Below are positions 33,059 to 42,530 of a DNA stretch of 64,000 nucleotides, one piece after another. Within the stretch, counting starts at the first letter, position 1. Every line of letters starts with the position of its first letter. The notes under the pieces were generated by a model. The model was not told the DNA's origin. It saw only the letters and a list, made by a program, of their open reading frames with translations, and ran no database searches. Made by a program: the position numbers and the translations under genes. This DNA is from an uncultured Collinsella sp. (GTDB taxonomy: Bacteria; Actinomycetota; Coriobacteriia; Coriobacteriales; Coriobacteriaceae): assembly GCA_902470805.1 (NCBI GenBank), contig CABRHX010000002.1, forward strand, positions 1-64,000. Reading direction: 5' to 3'.

Positions 33059-33469
33059 ATGAAGCAAACGCAGGCAACCCGCCGTCTGGGCGAGCAGCTT
33101 CGCGAGAAGCTCGGTTATATCCTGCTCTTTGAGGTTTCCGATCCGCGTCTCGACCTGGTTACTTTGACCGCGGTCGAGGTCGCGGTGGACCGTTCGTTCG
33201 CGCGTGTGTTCGTGTCGTGCGATGCGAGCCGCTACGACGAGGTCATGGAGGCGCTCGCCAGCGCTAAGGGCCGTATTCGCAGCCTGTTGGCTCGCGCGCT
33301 CGATTGGCGTGTTACGCCCGAGCTCGATTTTCGCATCGATCGCTCGACCGATGAGGCCGAGCGCATCACGCGTGCGCTGGAAAACGTTCCCGCCACGCTT
33401 GCGATCGAAAAGGACGAGGACGGCTATCCGATAGCGGATGCCGCCCAGGAGGCAGCTTTAGATGACTAA
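33059..33469 (+). CDS. rbfA: Ribosome-binding factor A
   Basis: The 136-residue KH-fold factor acts in 30S maturation. Typical motifs are REKLGYILLFEVSDPRL near the start, VEVAVDRSFARVFVSC and LDFRIDRSTDEAERITRALE. It begins 12 bases after infB with TAGGGGGTAG before the ATG. Its last 8 bases overlap the next gene, so translation is likely coupled. Confidence 0.93.
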   Translation: MKQTQATRRLGEQLREKLGYILLFEVSDPRLDLVTLTAVEVAVDRSFARVFVSCDASRYDEVMEALASAKGRIRSLLARALDWRVTPELDFRIDRSTDEAERITRALENVPATLAIEKDEDGYPIADAAQEAALDD

Positions 33470-34505
33470 TTCCGCCGACCTCGCCTCGTGCGAGTCTGCA
33501 GATATTCAGCGACGCATCCTCGAGCTCATCGAGGGTGCGTCCTCCATTGCGATTTCGGGACACACTTCTCCCGATGGCGACGCCCTGGGCTCCGTGTTGG
33601 GTCTGGGCCTCTCGCTTATGAAGTTTTTCCCTAACAAGGACATTGCCCTGCTGCTGGCAGACGATGATCCGGTTCCGCGCATTTACCGCTTTATGGAAGG
33701 CTCCGATCGCCTGGTACCGGCATCTGCGTATACCGGCAATCCGGACCTGTTCATCTCGGTGGACGTGCCGGTCGTCGAGCGTCTCAATAATTCCGCCGAG
33801 GTGCTTCGTCGCTCCAAGCATGTGGTGTGCTTCGATCACCATCCGGCGCGCGAGGAGTTTGCCGAGCTCAGCCTGAGGCGCGTCGAAGCTGCAGCCTGCG
33901 CCATGATCATCGACCGCTTCTTGGACAATTGCGGCATTGTCGCACGTGATGGCGTTGCGACCTGCCTGCTGTGTGGCTTGGTTACCGATACCGGCCGTTT
34001 TCAGTACCAAAACGCCGATGCAGCCGCGTTCCATGCAGCCTCGCGTCTGGTTGCCCACGGTGCCGATCCGGCGCGTGTGGCACTCGAGGTTTACCAGAGC
34101 ATGCGCGTTGAGTTTTTGCACCTCAAGTCCATCGTTATGGGCCGCATTAAGACGGTGGCCCACGGGCGCGTCGCGTATAGCTACGCGTACCAGAGTGACC
34201 TTGAGGCCTGCGGTGTCACCTCGGACGAGTGCGACGGTCTGGTTGACGTGGTGCGCTCGGTGATGGGCGTCGAGGTCTGTCTGTTCCTGAAGGGCATTGA
34301 GGGCGATACCAAGGTGCGCGGCAACCTGCGCTCCAAGGGCGACCTCAACGTGTCCGAGATCGCTGCTGCCTTTGGCGGAGGCGGACATCCCGCTGCCGCC
34401 GGTTTCTCCAACAACGGAACGATTCTCGAGACGCTTACCGTGGCACTTCCCATGCTGGCCGAGCTGGTGGGGGAGGATCCCGCTTCGGTGACCGTCGAGC
34501 TTTAA
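33462..34505 (+). CDS. nrnA: DHH/DHHA1 phosphoesterase (NrnA-like oligoribonuclease/pAp phosphatase)
   Basis: The 347-residue enzyme has the DHH motifs GHTSPDGDALGS (about 29-40), DVPV (Asp), CFDHHPAR and GLVTDTGRFQYQ. The C-terminal DHHA1 domain ends in FGGGGHPAAAGFS. NrnA degrades nanoRNAs and pAp, and some members cleave c-di-AMP products (pApA). The position between rbfA and truB is usual for this family in Gram-positive bacteria. The ATG lies 8 bases inside rbfA. Confidence 0.88.
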   Translation: MTNSADLASCESADIQRRILELIEGASSIAISGHTSPDGDALGSVLGLGLSLMKFFPNKDIALLLADDDPVPRIYRFMEGSDRLVPASAYTGNPDLFISVDVPVVERLNNSAEVLRRSKHVVCFDHHPAREEFAELSLRRVEAAACAMIIDRFLDNCGIVARDGVATCLLCGLVTDTGRFQYQNADAAAFHAASRLVAHGADPARVALEVYQSMRVEFLHLKSIVMGRIKTVAHGRVAYSYAYQSDLEACGVTSDECDGLVDVVRSVMGVEVCLFLKGIEGDTKVRGNLRSKGDLNVSEIAAAFGGGGHPAAAGFSNNGTILETLTVALPMLAELVGEDPASVTVEL

Positions 34506-34520
34506 CTTTTTGGATGGTAC

Positions 34521-35453
34521 ATGGCTCGTCGTACGCCTTCTCAACTGAATATGCTGCTCGCCGTCGATAAGCCGGTGGGCTGCACGTCCCACGATGTGGT
34601 TTCGAAATGCCGACGCGCCCTCCATGAGCGGCGCGTCGGCCATGCCGGCACGCTCGACCCCATGGCATCGGGTGTCATGGTGATGGGTGTGGGCCAGGCC
34701 ACCCGTCTGCTGGGCATGCTAACCCTCGATACCAAAAGCTATGTCGCCGACATTTCGTTTGGCGCCGAGACCAATACCGATGATGCGGAGGGCGAGGCGG
34801 TCCGCACGGTGGCTGTTGCCAACGAGCTCCGCGATCCTGCCTATGCCCGTGAGCGCTTGGCCGCTATGCTGGGTCCGCAGATGCAGGTGCCGCCGGCGTT
34901 TTCGGCTATCTCGGTCAATGGCGTTCGCGCCTACAAGTCTGCTCGCGAGGGCAATGCGGTGGACCTACCTCCGCGCCCCGTCGAGGTCTATGCCGCCGAC
35001 CTGATCGCCGTGGGAGGCGAAGGTGATACGTGTGTGTGGACCGTGGCGTTCTCAGTGAGCAAGGGTACCTATATCCGTGCGCTCGCTCGCGATTTGGGCC
35101 GCGCCTGCGAGAGCGCCGCGCACATTTCCGCGCTGCGCCGCACGGCCTCCGGTGTTGTTTCCATTGGCGCTTGTCATGCGGTCGAGGAGCTTTCTCCCGA
35201 GTCCGCGGCTGGCTTTGCCCTGGATCCCATTGCGGCCTTGGGCGCCACGCGTGTTGACTTGCCGGGCAATCTTGCCGACGACCTGCTCTGCGGCCGACGC
35301 ATTCCCGTTGAGCGTGCGCTTGCCGATTTCGATTCCGCGAAGGCGCCTTTTGCGTTGGTGCTCGATGGGGGACTCAAGGCGCTTGCCCGCATTGAGGGTG
35401 GCCGCTTTGTCATGGAGCACGTGTTTCCGCAGGCAATCGGCGGTGTTCGATGA
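34521..35453 (+). CDS. truB: tRNA pseudouridine-55 synthase
   Basis: The 310-residue enzyme makes pseudouridine 55 in the T-loop of tRNAs. The catalytic Asp lies in GHAGTLDPMASGVMV (near residues 41-55). LLAVDKPVGCTSHD, TLDTKSYVADISFGAET and KGTYIRALARDLG are further TruB landmarks. The C-terminal extension (GNLADDLLCGRRIPVE) resembles a PUA-like end. The ATG has weak upstream pairing (GGATGG). An internal ATG at codon 11 is possible. The gene overlaps ribF by four bases. Confidence 0.93.
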   Translation: MARRTPSQLNMLLAVDKPVGCTSHDVVSKCRRALHERRVGHAGTLDPMASGVMVMGVGQATRLLGMLTLDTKSYVADISFGAETNTDDAEGEAVRTVAVANELRDPAYARERLAAMLGPQMQVPPAFSAISVNGVRAYKSAREGNAVDLPPRPVEVYAADLIAVGGEGDTCVWTVAFSVSKGTYIRALARDLGRACESAAHISALRRTASGVVSIGACHAVEELSPESAAGFALDPIAALGATRVDLPGNLADDLLCGRRIPVERALADFDSAKAPFALVLDGGLKALARIEGGRFVMEHVFPQAIGGVR

Positions 35454-36457
35454 TGTTGTCCGCTCGTGAGCTCGCGCGTATCTTTTTCGAGGGCGAGTCG
35501 GACGAGGCCCGCATCGTCACTGCCGATGCGTTTGATGAGTGCGAGCACTTGGGTGCTGCATCGATTGCCATCGGCGTGTTCGATGGTGTGCACCGTGGAC
35601 ACCAGGAACTCATCGAAGTGCTTGTCCGTGATGCCCGTGCCCATGACTGCAAGGCTGTCGTGGTCACTTTCGATCCCGACCCGGACGTTGTGGTGAGTCC
35701 TTCGCCCGCTCAAAAATTGATGACGACGGCCGACCGTCTACATGCCTTGGCTCAGACCGGGGTCGATGCGGTGGTGGCCGTTCCCTTTACGCCTGAGGTT
35801 GCGGCACTCGACCATGTCGGTTTTTTCGCACTGCTATCACGCGTGGTCTGCATTCGTTCGATTCGCGTTGGCAGCGACTTTAGGCTGGGTCGTGGCGGTG
35901 CTTCTGGTGTTGACGAGATGCGCGCCTGGGGTTCCGAGCACGGCGTTGACGTGTATGGTCACGACCTGCTTTGCGAGGGCGGTGAGGTCATTTGCGCCAC
36001 CCGCATTCGTCATGAGCTGGGACAGGGCCATGTGGAGCTTGCTGCTGAGTTACTCGGCCGCCCGTATATGGTGCGCGGCGGTGTTATTCGCGGCCGTCAC
36101 GAGGGTTCTGGCATGGGCTTTCCCACGGCAAACCTGCAGGTTCCCGACGGCATTCAGGTGCCTGCCGATGGCGTGTATGAGGGCCTGGTGCTGGTCAACG
36201 ACATCGTGTGGCCCGCTGCCGTTAACGTCGGCCTGCCGCCGACGTATGCCGACGATGCGGCATCTGCGCATCTCGAGGCTAATTTAATTGGTTATACGGG
36301 CGACCTGTACGGCACTTCCGTTTCGCTGGCGTTTACGCGCTGGCTGCGTCCGTCGCGCGTGTTCGATTCGCTGGATGAGTTGATCGCGACCGTCGAGGGT
36401 AATATCGAAGATATTCGTCACAACTTGGGCGAGCAGGGGGCGAGCGTCCGTGATTAG
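35450..36457 (+). CDS. ribF: Bifunctional riboflavin kinase/FAD synthetase
   Basis: The 335-residue protein makes FMN and FAD from riboflavin. The N-terminal adenylyltransferase domain has AIGVFDGVHRGHQELI (about 40-56) and SIRVGSDFRLGRGGASG. The C-terminal kinase domain has GGVIRGRHEGSGMGFPTANL and the NVGLPPTY segment. Its ATG overlaps the truB stop (ATGA), and it runs 8 bases into dnaG. Confidence 0.93.
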   Translation: MMLSARELARIFFEGESDEARIVTADAFDECEHLGAASIAIGVFDGVHRGHQELIEVLVRDARAHDCKAVVVTFDPDPDVVVSPSPAQKLMTTADRLHALAQTGVDAVVAVPFTPEVAALDHVGFFALLSRVVCIRSIRVGSDFRLGRGGASGVDEMRAWGSEHGVDVYGHDLLCEGGEVICATRIRHELGQGHVELAAELLGRPYMVRGGVIRGRHEGSGMGFPTANLQVPDGIQVPADGVYEGLVLVNDIVWPAAVNVGLPPTYADDAASAHLEANLIGYTGDLYGTSVSLAFTRWLRPSRVFDSLDELIATVEGNIEDIRHNLGEQGASVRD

Positions 36458-38558
36458 CGATGAGGAAAAAGACCAGGTACGCGCTGCGTCCGACTTAGTC
36501 GCCATCGTGCAGGAAACGGTTGAGCTCAAGCCCCGCGGCCATGAGTTTTGGGGTTGCTGCCCGTTTCATGGCGAAAAGACTCCGTCCTTCCACATTATTC
36601 CCGCCACGCAGGTGTGGCATTGCTTTGGCTGCGGCGAGGGTGGCGACGTCTTCACCTATATTATGAAGCGCGAGAACCTGAGCTTTCCCGAGTCAATCCG
36701 TTATTTGGCCGATCGCGCGGGTATTGAGCTGCATGACACCGGAGATCGTCGCGAGCGCGGTACCAAGCGTGCCCGCATCTACGATCTGTGTGCCGAGACC
36801 GCCCAGTTCTACCACACCATGCTTATGCGCGGTAAGGACGGCCGTCCACGCGAGTACTTTGCCAGCCGTGGTATGGGTGGCGACGTCTGCCGCCGCTACT
36901 GCTTGGGCTTTGCACCGGGCCGCAACGCGCTGGTGTCGCACCTGTCCCAGGCGGGTTTTACCCCGCAGGAGATGATCGACGCCAACGTTGCCGTGAGCCG
37001 CGGGCGCGGGCAGCTTGCCGACCGCTTCTACGACCGCGTGATGTTTCCCATCTTTGACGAGCAGGGTCACAACATTGCCTTTGGCGGGCGCATCATGGGT
37101 GACGGCCAACCCAAGTACCTCAACACCGCCGAGACGAGCGTGTTCCATAAAAAGCGAAACCTCTATGGCTTTAACTGGGCCAAGGAGTTTATCGTCGCGC
37201 AGGATACGGCCATCGTGGTGGAGGGCTATACCGACTGCATCGCCTGCTGGGAGGCGGGGATCAAAAACGTTGTCGCCACGCTGGGCACCGCGCTCACGGA
37301 GCATCACGTCAAGACGCTCACCCGCTTTGCTAAGCGCATCGTGTACATGTTCGACGGCGATGCGGCGGGACAGAAGGCCGCCCGCCGTGCGATTCAGTTT
37401 ATCGAGCAGGATTCGATGGATCTGCGCTGCGTGGTGCTGCCCGACGGCAACGATCCCATGGAGTTCATCACGGCGCACGGCGGAGAGGAGCTGCAGAAAC
37501 GCATTGACGCTGCCGAACCGCTCATGGACTTCGTGTACCGTTCGCTACAGGAGTCGAGTGACATCACCACGCCGGGCGGTCGTGCCAAGGCACTCGAGGA
37601 TGCGCTGACGCTCATCTATCCGCTGCGCGATAGCTATATGATCGATACGTACTTTATCCAGATTGCCGATCTGCTTGGTTTGGATCTGGAGACAGTGCGT
37701 GCGAGTTCGGGTCGCGTGTTTCGCGATGTCGCCAAGCGCGAAGATGCGGAACGACGTCGTGAGCAGAACTATGAACGCCAGCGGGCGCAACTCGAGCGCT
37801 CTGGTAGCGCGGGCGGTCGGACGTCTGGTTCGCAGGGGGCATCTCGCGGTGCTTGGGCATCGGGCGCGACGCCGCCGGTGTCCGCTCCGGTCGAAGAAGA
37901 GCCGTACGACTATGTCCCGCTCGATGCCTACGGTGCCGCGCCCGTGGAGGTCGTCGACGATCTTCCGCCGATCGACGTGCCTGATGGTATGGGTGCTGTG
38001 CCTGCGGCTGACGGTTCGGGCGCACCGGCTGCGGCGGCGCCGATGGTTCTTACTGATCTTGAGCGCAAGTCCTTGGCAGGGGAGCGCGAGCTGTTGACGA
38101 TGCTTACGAGCTACCCCGACCTGTTCCGCACGTATGCCGACCGCATCTGCTCTATCGAGTGGGTTGACCCTCGTCACGAGTCCATCGCATGGGCCGTTCT
38201 GGCAACGCCGCCGGGAACCGATCCTGCGGCCTGCATGGATGCAGCGCGCTCGGTGTGTCCCGAGGCGGCAACGCTTGTGAGTGCCGGGCGCATCTCGGCG
38301 ACGAGCAAGCACCCCACCGAGACGAACATCGTGTTTATGCTCGATACGCTCGAGCTCTACACCATCAAGCGCCGCATGCGTGCCGCACAGGCCAAGCTGC
38401 GCCAGGACCGTTCGCTCGATGATGAAGCCCGTCGCGCGCTGACCGTGCAGGCCGCGCAGGATTCGCAGCGTCAACGCGAGCTGCAAAAGTCGATCGGCGG
38501 CGTGGCGGACCCGTTCCGTTTGATCGGTCTGGAGGCCGCAGGCGCCGAACAGGCCTAG
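36450..38558 (+). CDS. dnaG: DNA primase
   Basis: The 702-residue primase makes RNA primers at replication forks. The N-terminal zinc site is CCPFHGEKTPSFHI with WHCFGCGEGGDVF. The TOPRIM core has VVEGYTDCIACWEAG and FDGDAAGQKAARRA. The C-terminal helicase-interaction region follows a low-complexity Pro/Ala-rich linker (about 455-530). GTG is the start and overlaps ribF by 8 bases. dnaG together with rpoD forms the usual macromolecular-synthesis pair. Confidence 0.94.
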   Translation: MISDEEKDQVRAASDLVAIVQETVELKPRGHEFWGCCPFHGEKTPSFHIIPATQVWHCFGCGEGGDVFTYIMKRENLSFPESIRYLADRAGIELHDTGDRRERGTKRARIYDLCAETAQFYHTMLMRGKDGRPREYFASRGMGGDVCRRYCLGFAPGRNALVSHLSQAGFTPQEMIDANVAVSRGRGQLADRFYDRVMFPIFDEQGHNIAFGGRIMGDGQPKYLNTAETSVFHKKRNLYGFNWAKEFIVAQDTAIVVEGYTDCIACWEAGIKNVVATLGTALTEHHVKTLTRFAKRIVYMFDGDAAGQKAARRAIQFIEQDSMDLRCVVLPDGNDPMEFITAHGGEELQKRIDAAEPLMDFVYRSLQESSDITTPGGRAKALEDALTLIYPLRDSYMIDTYFIQIADLLGLDLETVRASSGRVFRDVAKREDAERRREQNYERQRAQLERSGSAGGRTSGSQGASRGAWASGATPPVSAPVEEEPYDYVPLDAYGAAPVEVVDDLPPIDVPDGMGAVPAADGSGAPAAAAPMVLTDLERKSLAGERELLTMLTSYPDLFRTYADRICSIEWVDPRHESIAWAVLATPPGTDPAACMDAARSVCPEAATLVSAGRISATSKHPTETNIVFMLDTLELYTIKRRMRAAQAKLRQDRSLDDEARRALTVQAAQDSQRQRELQKSIGGVADPFRLIGLEAAGAEQA

Positions 38559-38668
38559 ATGTTGTGGTCAACCAGCGTATTCTCGCCTATATCCAGTCCT
38601 CTTTTTGGGTATAGACGCCTATGTGTGTGCTAAAGTATTGAGTCCTGTGGACTATGAAGGGAGAATCT

Positions 38669-40018
38669 GTGCCAAAAAAGACTGAGAGCACGGGTACTGG
38701 GCTGGAATCCTACGTTGCAAAGCTCATGGGCAACGGCTCAAACAGGACTTCGGTAACCGAGGACGAGATTCAGGTCGCCCTGAAGGATATCGATGTTTCT
38801 GACGAGCAGCTCACCGCGGTGTATTCCGCGCTGCGCAACAGCGGCATCCAGATTATCTCCGCGAGCGGAAACGACGACGCCCCCATGGACGTCGACGATG
38901 ACGATACCGATACCGATACTGACGATTACGATGACGACGACGAGCACGATTCCGGCTCGCTCGACGATCACGAGCTCAAGATGGCCCGTCAGGCCGACGC
39001 CGAGATGGGTTCTTCCAAGAGCAAGAAGAAGCGCACCGTGCGCACGTCCCGTTCACGCTCCCGCGTGCGTGGCATCGATGCCTCCACGGTGATGCTGACC
39101 GGCGATCCGGTTCGTATGTACCTCAAGGAGATCGGCAAGGTCGACCTGCTGACCGCTTCCGAAGAGGTCGATCTGGCTATGAAGATCGAGGCCGGTCTCG
39201 AGGCCACCGAGAAGCTCGAGGCTGCCGATGCCGGTGAGCTCGAGCTCACGCGTGCCGAGATGCGTCGTCTTACGCGCATTGAGAACGTCGGTCTCGAAGC
39301 CAAGCAGGCACTCATCAGCGCAAACCTGCGTCTGGTTGTCTCCATCGCCAAGCGCTATGTTGGCCGCGGCATGCTGTTCCTTGACCTGATCCAGGAGGGC
39401 AACCTCGGTCTGATTCGCGCCGTCGAGAAGTTCGACTACCAGAAGGGTTTCAAGTTCTCCACGTACGCCACGTGGTGGATCCGTCAGGCCATTACGCGCG
39501 CTATCGCCGACCAGGCCCGTACCATCCGTATTCCCGTGCATATGGTCGAGACCATCAACAAGCTCGTCCGCGTGCAGCGCCAGCTCCTTCAGGACCTGGG
39601 TCGCGACCCGACCCCCGAGGAGATCGGTGCCGAGATGGACATGAGCGCCGACCGCGTCCGCGAGATCCAGAAGATCTCGCAGGAGCCCGTGTCGCTCGAG
39701 ACCCCCATCGGCGAGGAAGAGGATTCCCAGCTGGGCGACTTCATCGAGGACTCCCAGGCAATCGTTCCTCCCGATGCCGCCAGCTTCTCCATGCTGCAGG
39801 AGCAGCTCACTCAGGTGCTCGACTCGCTTGCCGATCGTGAGCGCAAGGTTATCGAGCTGCGCTTTGGCCTTGTCGACGGGCATCCCCGTACGCTCGAGGA
39901 AGTCGGCCGCGAGTTTGGCGTCACGCGCGAGCGTATCCGCCAGATCGAGTCCAAGACCCTGGCCAAGCTTCGCCACCCGAGCCGCAGCAGCAAGCTCAAA
40001 GACTATATCGAAAGCTAG
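38669..40018 (+). CDS. rpoD: Primary sigma factor RpoD/SigA
   Basis: This 449-residue sigma-70 family factor has a strongly acidic Asp-rich run (about residues 75-95, DDDDTDTDTDDYDDDD) and a basic patch (KSKKKRTVRTSRSRSRVRG) before region 1.2 (DPVRMYLKEIGKVDLLTASE). Regions 2.3-2.4 are FSTYATWWIRQAITRAIADQ, region 3 has GRDPTPEEIGAEM and region 4.2 has GVTRERIRQIESKTLAKLRH. GTG 38669 is preferred, since AGGGAG precedes it; an ATG at 38654 is also in frame. Long Asp and Lys stretches in front of the core are common in high-GC actinobacterial primary sigmas. Confidence 0.92.
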   Translation: MPKKTESTGTGLESYVAKLMGNGSNRTSVTEDEIQVALKDIDVSDEQLTAVYSALRNSGIQIISASGNDDAPMDVDDDDTDTDTDDYDDDDEHDSGSLDDHELKMARQADAEMGSSKSKKKRTVRTSRSRSRVRGIDASTVMLTGDPVRMYLKEIGKVDLLTASEEVDLAMKIEAGLEATEKLEAADAGELELTRAEMRRLTRIENVGLEAKQALISANLRLVVSIAKRYVGRGMLFLDLIQEGNLGLIRAVEKFDYQKGFKFSTYATWWIRQAITRAIADQARTIRIPVHMVETINKLVRVQRQLLQDLGRDPTPEEIGAEMDMSADRVREIQKISQEPVSLETPIGEEEDSQLGDFIEDSQAIVPPDAASFSMLQEQLTQVLDSLADRERKVIELRFGLVDGHPRTLEEVGREFGVTRERIRQIESKTLAKLRHPSRSSKLKDYIES

Positions 40019-40027
40019 TCAAGCAAG

Positions 40028-40063
40028 AAGCGCTCTCAAGCACATCCGCTTGGGGGCGCTTTT
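40028..40063 (+). terminator. Intrinsic terminator after rpoD
   Basis: A fully paired 14-bp stem (AAGCGCTCTCAAGC / GCTTGGGGGCGCTT, with G-T pairs) and loop ACATCC, followed by TTTT. Confidence 0.85.
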
Positions 40064-40066
40064 ATG

Positions 40067-40122
40067 TAGTCGTTGGGGACGTTCTTGAATGACTGGTCGT
40101 TTAAGAACGTCGCCAACGACTA
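40067..40122. repeat. Long intergenic palindrome, family C
   Basis: TAGTCGTTGGGGACGTTCTT and its near-complement (one mismatch in 20) are separated by 16 bases. It lies just after the rpoD terminator and before the tRNA promoter. It is probably another dispersed palindromic element of this lineage. Confidence 0.6.
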
Positions 40123-40148
40123 GGTCGGAAATTTTTCAAAAAAAGTTC

Positions 40149-40176
40149 TTGCCCTGAGCTGATTCGTCCGTATAAT
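40149..40176 (+). promoter_or_regulatory. Promoter of tRNA-Asn
   Basis: TTGCCC (40149-40154), 16 bases, TATAAT (40171-40176), 30 bases before the tRNA. Confidence 0.75.
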
Positions 40177-40206
40177 AAACTTCGTTGCTTGAGAGCACGC
40201 ACCTAT

Positions 40207-40281
40207 TCCTCGGTAGCTCAATGGTAGAGCACGCGGCTGTTAACCGCGCTGTTGTAGGTTCGAGTCCTACCCGGGGAGCCA
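40207..40281 (+). tRNA. tRNA-Asn (GTT)
   Basis: A complete cloverleaf is present: acceptor TCCTCGG/CCGGGGA, D arm GCTC..GAGC, anticodon stem GCGG/CCGC with loop CTGTTAA (anticodon GTT), T arm GTAGG/CCTAC with TTCGAGT, discriminator G and an encoded CCA. Confidence 0.97.
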
Positions 40282-40290
40282 GGTTGTAAG

Positions 40291-40318
40291 ACCCGTCGCT
40301 TATGCGGCGGGTTTTTTC
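40291..40318 (+). terminator. Intrinsic terminator after tRNA-Asn
   Basis: ACCCGTCGC, loop TTAT, GCGGCGGGT, then TTTTTT. Confidence 0.88.
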
Positions 40319-40475
40319 ATGCCGCGATCGCCGTTCGCGAACGTTACCGTATCAACATTTCGTGTCGAGGATGTAATCCCGCGACCTACCACCTCAACAT
40401 GGCGCGCTCGTTGTAGAATATTGCAATGATTGCTCCCACGAGATGGTGCCGCGAGCACCAGATAAGGAGATTCTT

Positions 40476-40832
40476 GTGTCTGAGACCATTAACGGCAGCC
40501 TGAGCGTCTCGAACGACGTTATTGCCGATATTGCCGGTTATGCCGCGATGACGTGCTATGGCGTCGTCGGTATGGCCGAGCAGCTCCAGGGCGCCGAGAG
40601 CGTGCGCCTGCTTGCCGGTCAGCGCCTCCGCAAGGGCGTGCTTGTCTCCGCCGACGAGAACGGCCTTACGGTCGATCTTCACGTCGTGCTCGAGAACGGC
40701 GTCAACATGAAGTCCGTCTGCCACAATCTTTCGAGCTCCGTTGCCTTCACTCTGCAGGAGATCGCCCAGATCGATCCCGCCAGCCTTAAGATCGGCATCC
40801 ATATCGACGCGCTCAAGAGCCGTCTGAACTAG
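40476..40832 (+). CDS. Asp23/Gls24 (YloU-like) family protein
   Basis: The 118-residue protein is a single Asp23 domain (VSNDVIADIAGYAAMTCYGV; VLVSADENGLTVDLHVVLEN; VCHNLSSSVAFTLQEIAQID). Relatives sit at the cell envelope or respond to envelope stress. The GTG at 40476 is preferred, with AAGGAGA five bases before it. It is followed by the fakA-like gene, the usual YloU-YloV pair of Gram-positive bacteria, so the two may act together in lipid or envelope metabolism. Confidence 0.85.
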   Translation: MSETINGSLSVSNDVIADIAGYAAMTCYGVVGMAEQLQGAESVRLLAGQRLRKGVLVSADENGLTVDLHVVLENGVNMKSVCHNLSSSVAFTLQEIAQIDPASLKIGIHIDALKSRLN

Positions 40833-40859
40833 CATCCGAAAACGGAGATTCAAATACCC

Positions 40860-42521
40860 ATGATTGCAAAGACCATTCGCACCTGTTTTCCGATCGCTGC
40901 GGCTGCCGTTTCCGACAAGGCCGAGGAGATCAACAAGCTCAACGTCTTCCCCGTACCCGACGGCGATACCGGCACCAACATGTCGCTCACGCTCGCCTCG
41001 GTGACCAAGGAGCTCTCCGCCCTTCCTGCCGACGCCGACATGGAGGCCATCGCCGGCGCCATCACTCACGGCTCCCTGATGGGCGCCCGCGGTAACTCCG
41101 GCGTCATCACGTCGCAGATTCTGCGCGGCGTGGCCGAGGGCCTCGTCTCTGCCGATGAGCCTATTACGGCTGCCAACATCGCCTTCGCTTTCCGTCGCGC
41201 CGTCAAGGTTGCCTTCCAGGCTGTCCGCAAACCCATCGAGGGCACGATCCTCACGGTCCTGCGCGATGTCTCGACTAAGGCCGATGAGTGCGAGAAGAAG
41301 AAGTTCTCGGCCGAGGATGCGCTCGATGCCATCGTCGTCGAGGCCTATCAGTCCGTCGCCCGCACGCCCGACCTGCTGCCGGTTCTGAAGGAGAACGGCG
41401 TGGTCGACTCCGGCGCCTTTGGCTTTGCCATCTTCCTGGAGAACTTTGTTGCCGCTGCGCTCGGCCGCAGCACCGTTGTCGAGGATTTCTCCGCTACGTT
41501 TGATTCCGCCGGCTCTGCCCGCGATGCGGCCCTCGGTCGCGTTGAGATCGAGGCCAACGATGACTGGGAGGGCTCGGAGTTCCGCTACTGCAACGAGTTC
41601 CTCTTTAAGGCCGACGCCCCGTTTGACGAGGACGAGTGCCTTAAGTTCCTGGGTTCCATGGGCGACTGTGAGCTACTCGTGGGCGCCTATCCCGACTACA
41701 AGATCCATGTGCACTCCAACACCCCCAACCTGGTGCTCGAGCACATGCTGCAGCTCGGTCAGATCTATGAGGTCTTTATCCACAACATGGAGATGGAGGC
41801 CCACGACCGTACCGCTAAGATCCACGAGGACCAGGAGAAGGCCGCCGAGCCCGCGAAGGCCCTGGGCTTTGTCGCCGTTGCCGCCGGTTCCGGCGAGGCC
41901 GACATCCTCAAGTCCCTCGGCGTCGATGTGATCGTGTCGGGTGGTCAAACCATGAACCCCTCGACCGCAGACCTGCTGGGCGCGGTGGACCAGGTCAACG
42001 CAACCTCGGTCATCATTCTGCCCAATAACGGCAACATCCGCATGGCTGCCGAGGCTGCTGCCTCCGCCTGCACCGACAAGAAAGTCGCCGTCGTTCCCAC
42101 CAAGACCGTCCCGCAGGCCTTTTCCGCGCTGTTCGCGGTTCTGCCCGATTCCGAGCTCGAGGATGCTGTTGCCGCTATGGTCGACGCCATCAGCGAGGTC
42201 CGCGATGGCGAGGTCACCCGCGCCGTGCGCGACTCTAGCGCCTCCGACGGCTCGCCGATTCACTCCGGCGACGTCATGGGTATCATCGCCGGCTCCATCG
42301 ATGTGGTCGGCTCCGACGTGAAGCAGGTTACGCTCGACTGTATCAACCGCATGCAGGAGGAAGAGGAGGGCGACGCGCTGACGATTCTGGCTGGCGAGGA
42401 GCTGTCTGACGAGGCCTTCCAGGAGATCGTCGACGCTATCGAGGAGGCTCAGCCCGATCTGGAGATCGACGCCCATCGTGGCGAGCAGCCGCTCTATCCC
42501 GTGATCTTCTCGATCGAGTAG
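40860..42521 (+). CDS. fakA: DhaL/DAK-domain kinase, FakA/YloV-like
   Basis: The 553-residue protein has an N-terminal DhaL-type kinase domain: NVFPVPDGDTGTNMSLT with the metal-binding Asp residues, and HGSLMGARGNSGVITSQIL. The middle and C-terminal FakA domains include IHVHSNTPNLVLEHMLQLG, VIVSGGQTMNPSTADLLGAV and VIILPNNGNIRMAAEAA. FakA phosphorylates fatty acids bound to DegV-type FakB proteins so that they enter phospholipid synthesis. No fakB lies in this window. It forms the usual pair with the Asp23 gene upstream, and recG follows after 9 bases. Confidence 0.85.
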   Translation: MIAKTIRTCFPIAAAAVSDKAEEINKLNVFPVPDGDTGTNMSLTLASVTKELSALPADADMEAIAGAITHGSLMGARGNSGVITSQILRGVAEGLVSADEPITAANIAFAFRRAVKVAFQAVRKPIEGTILTVLRDVSTKADECEKKKFSAEDALDAIVVEAYQSVARTPDLLPVLKENGVVDSGAFGFAIFLENFVAAALGRSTVVEDFSATFDSAGSARDAALGRVEIEANDDWEGSEFRYCNEFLFKADAPFDEDECLKFLGSMGDCELLVGAYPDYKIHVHSNTPNLVLEHMLQLGQIYEVFIHNMEMEAHDRTAKIHEDQEKAAEPAKALGFVAVAAGSGEADILKSLGVDVIVSGGQTMNPSTADLLGAVDQVNATSVIILPNNGNIRMAAEAAASACTDKKVAVVPTKTVPQAFSALFAVLPDSELEDAVAAMVDAISEVRDGEVTRAVRDSSASDGSPIHSGDVMGIIAGSIDVVGSDVKQVTLDCINRMQEEEEGDALTILAGEELSDEAFQEIVDAIEEAQPDLEIDAHRGEQPLYPVIFSIE

Positions 42522-42530
42522 GCTCTGCCC

